A stretch of DNA of 10,700 bases from JBEKLJ01 sp050010255 (GTDB lineage Bacteria > Acidobacteriota > Terriglobia > Bryobacterales > Bryobacteraceae). The number at the start of each line of letters is the position of its first letter. Position 1 is the first letter of the stretch. Shown here in pieces: positions 6,486 to 10,700 of this stretch. Position numbers and translations under genes: made by a program. A model generated the notes under the pieces. It worked only from the letters and a program-made list of their open reading frames with translations. It had not been told where the DNA came from and did not search any database. The stretch covers positions 1-10,700 of the forward strand of contig JBEKLJ010000117.1 in the NCBI GenBank assembly GCA_050010255.1, written 5' to 3'.

Positions 6486-6690
6486 CGGAGCGTGTTCGTT
6501 AAGCCGTTAGCCGGCCTCCAATAATTTGATCCAACACTCAAATATTGGGGGTCCGACTCGAAACTGGCGCCCGTGAGCAGGCTCCCGCCGTTGGAGTGGG
6601 AGAAGCCTAAAGGCGCCCGGGGGACACCCGCCCCGTGTACAAGACAGGGGTCAATGACGGGGTCCGGCTCACGCTTGCGGGGCGCTCCAT
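6486..6690 (+). ncRNA. ssrS: 6S RNA
   Basis: 6S RNA binds sigma70-RNA polymerase holoenzyme by mimicking an open promoter and damps transcription in stationary phase. This non-coding stretch folds as expected. The closing stem is GGAGCG (6487-6492) with CGCTCC (6683-6688), then AGCCGG (6509-6514) with CCGGCT (6664-6669). Next is a large central bubble: its 5' side holds a small AT-rich hairpin (CCAATA at 6518 with TATTGG near 6543-6548), its 3' side a hairpin CCCC (6631-6634)/GGGG (6647-6650). The terminal arm is GTCC (6551-6554)/GGAC (6621-6624), GGCGCC (6566-6571)/GGCGCC (6612-6617) and CTCCC (6582-6586)/GGGAG (6598-6602). The segment GTGAGCAGGCTC followed by GAGAAGCCTAAAG is close to E. 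coli 6S RNA (GUGAGCAUGCUC and GAGAAGCCUUAAA). The length of about 200 nt fits. The ends are estimates from the promoter and the closing stem. No U-rich terminator follows, so the 3' end may arise by processing. The pairing was done by eye, not by covariance search. Confidence 0.88.
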
Positions 6691-6723
6691 TTCTCCCCAG
6701 TCCTCAATGCCGCCCAGGACCGC

Positions 6724-7509
6724 ATGAACCTTCTTTTCGTCGGGGATATTGTCGCTTCCCCGGGACGCCGCATCATCGCCGAGCGTCTCTCCGAGATCAT
6801 CTCCGCCGAGCGCATCGACCTGGCGGTGGCCAACGCCGAGAACGCGGCGGGTGGTTTTGGGATTACGCCCCTGGTGGCCGAAGAGCTGTTCACCCTGGGG
6901 TTGGACGTGCTCACCACCGGCAACCACATCTGGGACAAGCGCGAGATCCTGGACTACCTGGACCGCCAGCCGCGCCTGCTCCGGCCGGCCAATTACCCGG
7001 GCGCCATCCCCGGCCGCGGCGTGCACGTCGGGCGCGCCCGGAACGGGACCGAGGTGGCCGTGATCAACCTCCAGGGCCGGACGCACATGCTGCCCATCGA
7101 CGACCCGTTCCGCAAGGCCGACGAGATTCTGAGCGCGCTGGACCCGGCGGTCAAGGTGCGCATCGTGGATTTCCACGCCGAGATCACCAGCGAGAAGGTC
7201 GCCATGGGCTGGTATCTGGACGGGCGGGTGTCGGCCGTGCTCGGCACCCACACCCATGTCCCCACCGCCGACACCCGCATCCTGCCGAAGGGCACGGCCT
7301 ACCAGACCGACGTGGGCATGACCGGGCCATACGATTCCATCATCGGCATCGAGAAGGAGACCGTGCTGCGCCGTTTCCTGACCGGCATCCCCGTCCGCAT
7401 GGAGGCGGCGCGGGGTAAGGTAGAATTGCATGCTGTGATTGTGGAAGTGGACGATGCCACGGGCAGCGCCGTCTCCATTCGGCGCCACGCCGTGGCCCGA
7501 GACGGATAG
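6724..7509 (+). CDS. YmdB-family metallophosphoesterase (TIGR00282)
   Basis: A 261-residue calcineurin-like phosphoesterase of the YmdB/DR1281 type. B. subtilis YmdB hydrolyses 2',3'- and 3',5'-cyclic nucleotides and influences RNase Y-linked gene expression and biofilm choice. Dinuclear metal-site residues are all present: Asp8 (FVGDIV), Glu39-Asn40 (NAENAAGGFG), Asn67-His68 (GNHIWD), His151 (DFHAEITSEK), and His176/His178 (GTHTHVPTAD). The GMTGPYDSIIG block near 200-210 is also typical. It should be an active soluble enzyme. The start ATG 6724 has AGGA five bases upstream. It begins about 34 nt after the 6S RNA, with no terminator between, so read-through transcription from the ssrS promoter is possible. 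A gene for RNase Y, a common partner, is not present in this window. Confidence 0.93.
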   Translation: MNLLFVGDIVASPGRRIIAERLSEIISAERIDLAVANAENAAGGFGITPLVAEELFTLGLDVLTTGNHIWDKREILDYLDRQPRLLRPANYPGAIPGRGVHVGRARNGTEVAVINLQGRTHMLPIDDPFRKADEILSALDPAVKVRIVDFHAEITSEKVAMGWYLDGRVSAVLGTHTHVPTADTRILPKGTAYQTDVGMTGPYDSIIGIEKETVLRRFLTGIPVRMEAARGKVELHAVIVEVDDATGSAVSIRRHAVARDG

Positions 7510-7515
7510 GGAACG

Positions 7516-8319
7516 ATGTCGCCGGGGCTGGGTCCTATCATCGTTGAGTTGTGCATCACCCTACTGTTCTGCGGGGTGCTGATCTACCTGCGGAAATCGC
7601 TCACGCCCACGGGCCTGGCGTTCTGGATCTTTCTGTGGCTGGCACGCGGCGCCGCCTCGCTGTTCGCGCTGCAGTACATCGCGACCACCGAGCGGCTGAT
7701 GTTCGTCTTCTACGCGCCGCTCCAGATCGCCTTCTCGATCGCCCTGGTGATCATCGCCGTCCGGCTGGAGAGCCAGAAGGGGCAGCTCCGGGATATGGGG
7801 CAGGAGCTGACGCGGCTGCGCAAGGAGGCTGCCGCGCGGTTCGATTTCGATCCGCTGACCGGCTTGCGGAACCGCGCGGCGCTGGAACGCTGGATGGAGG
7901 AGCAGGAGGATTTCCCGGGGCTGGTCGTGGTCTGCGACATGGACGACTTCAAGCTGCTCAATGACCGGTACGGCCACATGGTCGGCGACGAGATACTGCA
8001 CGGAGCCGGCAAACTGATCCGGAAGTCGATCCGCGAGGAGGACCTGGCGTTTCGCTGGGGTGGTGACGAGTTCGTGATCTTCTTCAGCACCCCGGACGTG
8101 GACCTGGTCGGGGCGCGCTTGCAGGGGATCGAGGAGCACTTGCTGGGCTTCCATATCCGCCATCACGGCACCATCCCGGTGCACTTCAGTTGGGGCGTGA
8201 CGACCGCCTCCGGCCGGCCGTTGCGGGAGAGCCTGGCGGAGGCCGACCGGCTGATGTACGAGATCAAGCGCAACCGGCGGGTGGCGCAGCCCTCCGAAGA
8301 GACCCCGGCGGGCCCATAG
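7516..8319 (+). CDS. Membrane-anchored GGDEF diguanylate cyclase
   Basis: A 267-residue protein that should make cyclic di-GMP from two GTP at the inner membrane. The N-terminus has three likely membrane segments (about 8-25, 32-54 and 62-83), with almost no periplasmic part. A charged, coiled-coil-like helix follows (84-108). The GGDEF domain starts at DPLTGLRNR (112-120), with metal/substrate residues in CDMDDFKLLNDRYGH (140-154) and an intact active-site GGDEF at 182-186. An RxxD inhibitory site, REED (173-176), lies exactly five residues before GGDEF, so product feedback inhibition is expected. There is no EAL or other sensor domain; the small membrane part may sense a membrane signal or merely dimerise. 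The gene starts 6 bp after the ymdB-like stop, with AGGGA overlapping that stop as ribosome binding site, so the two are almost surely one operon. Confidence 0.93.
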   Translation: MSPGLGPIIVELCITLLFCGVLIYLRKSLTPTGLAFWIFLWLARGAASLFALQYIATTERLMFVFYAPLQIAFSIALVIIAVRLESQKGQLRDMGQELTRLRKEAAARFDFDPLTGLRNRAALERWMEEQEDFPGLVVVCDMDDFKLLNDRYGHMVGDEILHGAGKLIRKSIREEDLAFRWGGDEFVIFFSTPDVDLVGARLQGIEEHLLGFHIRHHGTIPVHFSWGVTTASGRPLRESLAEADRLMYEIKRNRRVAQPSEETPAGP

Positions 8320-8349
8320 CCCGGCTTCCTCCCCGCCATCCACCTGCGT

Positions 8350-8378
8350 GCCGGCGCCGTGTGGCGCGCGGCGCCGGC
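8350..8378 (+). terminator. GC-rich hairpin, putative terminator
   Basis: GCCGGCGCC (8350-8358) pairs perfectly with GGCGCCGGC (8370-8378) around an 11-nt loop, of which the outer three bases can also pair (one as G-T). It lies 30 bp after the diguanylate cyclase stop and 55 bp before the dehydrogenase start. There is no T-tract, so intrinsic termination is only possible, not certain; the position between transcription units supports it. Confidence 0.5.
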
Positions 8379-8403
8379 CTCACGCCCCCGTTCCGTGCCC
8401 CGG

Positions 8404-8424
8404 TGGCATAATGACTTCGGAGGA
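8404..8424 (+). promoter_or_regulatory. Extended -10 element and Shine-Dalgarno of the dehydrogenase gene
   Basis: TGGCATAAT (8404-8412) fits an extended -10 element (TGn plus CATAAT), and no -35 is evident. GGAGGA (8419-8424) is a strong Shine-Dalgarno with 9 nt spacing to ATG 8434, and it decides this start over a GTG-like upstream frame opening at 8359. If the -10 is used, the mRNA leader would begin almost at the Shine-Dalgarno, so the ribosome site is firmer than the promoter. Confidence 0.45.
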
Positions 8425-8433
8425 ATCGCGCCT

Positions 8434-9717
<1,284 letters not shown>

Positions 9718-9757
9718 GCGCACTGCCGCGGCGGCGTGATGGGACGGTGAGCCTCCG

Positions 9758-10700
9758 ATGAGCTCGCAAGCCTCCACGCCGCTGATGCGGCAGTATCACG
9801 CCATCAAGCAACAGGTTCCCGGGACGTTGCTGATGTTCCGGCTGGGGGACTTCTACGAGCTGTTCTACGAGGACGCGGTCACGGCGGCACGGGAACTGGA
9901 GATCACACTGACCTCCCGGAACAAGGAGCAGGGGCAAGCCATCCCCATGTGCGGCGTGCCCTACCACGCGGCGGAATCCTACATCGCGCGGCTGGTCCAG
10001 CGGGGCTACCGGGTGGCGATCTGCGACCAGGTGGAAGACCCGCGGTTCGCCAAGCAGCTCGTCAAGCGCGAGCTCACCCGGATCGCGACTCCGGGCACGG
10101 CCACCGAGGCGGGCCTCCTGCGCCCGCGCGAGAACAACTACCTGGCGGCGCTAGTGGCCGGGGGCGGCCGCGCGGGCCTGGCCTGGGCGGACGTCTCGAC
10201 CGGGGAATTCCGGGCCACGGAACTGGAGGCCCAGGAGGCCGCCGCGACCCTGGAGCAGCTCGGCGCACGCGAGGTGCTTTGCCCCAGCGGAGCGCCGCTG
10301 GCCGGCGACGTATGGCTGCGCACCGAGCTGGACGGCTGGGTCTTCGGCTACGACCACGCCGAGCGCAGCTTGCGGGAGCACTACCGGCTGCTCACGCTGG
10401 ACGGCTGCGGCCTGGCCGGGCGGCGCCTGGCCATCGGCGCGGCCGGCGCCATCCTGCACTATCTGAAGGACACCCAGAAGGCCGCGCTCGACCACCTGGA
10501 CCGGCCGTCGTACTTCGACCGCGCCGGGTCGATGATTTTGGACGCGGTCACGGCGCGCAACCTGGAGTTGCTGGAGCCGATCTTCGCCGCGGATCTCGGC
10601 GCCGCCCGGGAGGCGACGCTGGTCGGCGTCATCGACCGCACGCTGACCGGCATGGGCGGGCGGCTGCTGCGCGCGCGCATGCTGCGGCCGTCGCTCGACC
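9758..10700 (+). CDS. mutS: DNA mismatch repair protein MutS, 5' part
   Basis: An open frame of 314 codons that continues beyond the right edge. MutS binds mismatches and small loops and recruits MutL. Domain I contains the mismatch-wedging Phe-x-Glu motif in RLGDFYELFYEDA (28-40; Phe32 and Glu34), followed by ELEITLTSRN, IPMCGVPYHA (62-71), and YIARLVQRGYRVAICDQVEDP. RELTRIATPGT (104-114) begins the connector, then LAWADVSTGEF (domain II). The lever domain starts near the end with YFDRAGSMILDAVTARNLELLEP (264-286) and GGRLLRARMLRP. The ATPase domain lies outside the window. The early residues match MutS1, not MutS2. The start ATG 9758 has only a weak ribosome site (GGTGAG at 9746-9751). The gene follows the dehydrogenase stop by 40 bp and may be co-transcribed with it. 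Confidence 0.95.
   Translation, partial: MSSQASTPLMRQYHAIKQQVPGTLLMFRLGDFYELFYEDAVTAARELEITLTSRNKEQGQAIPMCGVPYHAAESYIARLVQRGYRVAICDQVEDPRFAKQLVKRELTRIATPGTATEAGLLRPRENNYLAALVAGGGRAGLAWADVSTGEFRATELEAQEAAATLEQLGAREVLCPSGAPLAGDVWLRTELDGWVFGYDHAERSLREHYRLLTLDGCGLAGRRLAIGAAGAILHYLKDTQKAALDHLDRPSYFDRAGSMILDAVTARNLELLEPIFAADLGAAREATLVGVIDRTLTGMGGRLLRARMLRPSLD

Noticed and set aside
6573..7418. Plus-strand open frame of 281 codons across the 6S region and the ymdB-like gene
   Set aside because: It starts inside the 6S RNA and its protein is low-complexity Arg/Gly/Pro/His-rich text, the frame shadow of the ymdB-like gene, which has all its metal-site residues in another frame.

Overview
This is a GC-rich, gene-dense bacterial chromosome segment with no mobile elements, CRISPR arrays, tRNA or rRNA. 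The gene set is a fused homocysteine methyltransferase/methylenetetrahydrofolate reductase, a DUF4097 envelope protein, an LpxL-type acyltransferase, a YmdB-type phosphodiesterase next to 6S RNA, and MnmA coupled to a cysteine desulfurase. Together with the high GC content, this suggests a Gram-negative Acidobacteriota-like organism. That placement is an inference from gene families and style, not from a marker gene.

Layout. The left part (1-2925) is one minus-strand cluster. Read in the direction of transcription it holds a collapsed cysteine desulfurase remnant (2925-2686), mnmA (2693-1557), an LpxL/HtrB-like acyltransferase (1564-617) and a secreted DUF4097 protein that runs off the left edge (558-1). 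The first three genes are joined by two 8-nt stop/start overlaps. A divergent intergenic region of about 100 bp (2926-3025) separates this cluster from the plus-strand genes: a SAM hydrolase (DUF62), a fused homocysteine S-methyltransferase/MTHFR, and a TsaC/YrdC-like protein. Next come a structured intergenic RNA that I identify as 6S RNA (ssrS, about 6486-6690), a YmdB-family metallophosphoesterase, a membrane GGDEF diguanylate cyclase, a GC-rich terminator-like hairpin, a Glu/Leu-type dehydrogenase, and the 5' part of mutS, which runs off the right edge.

How the genes fit together. Several genes touch sulfur, methionine and one-carbon metabolism: the SAM hydrolase, the homocysteine methyltransferase/MTHFR, and MnmA with its sulfur donor. 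Others serve tRNA modification (MnmA, TsaC-like) or global regulation (6S RNA, YmdB-like, diguanylate cyclase). The rest look like ordinary housekeeping genes.

Most worth a second look: (1) the cysteine desulfurase is reduced to an in-frame 79-codon mini-gene made of its extreme N- and C-termini, with its coupling to mnmA intact; (2) an unannotated 6S RNA lies directly upstream of the YmdB-like gene; (3) the DUF4097 protein carries a CxxCH motif.
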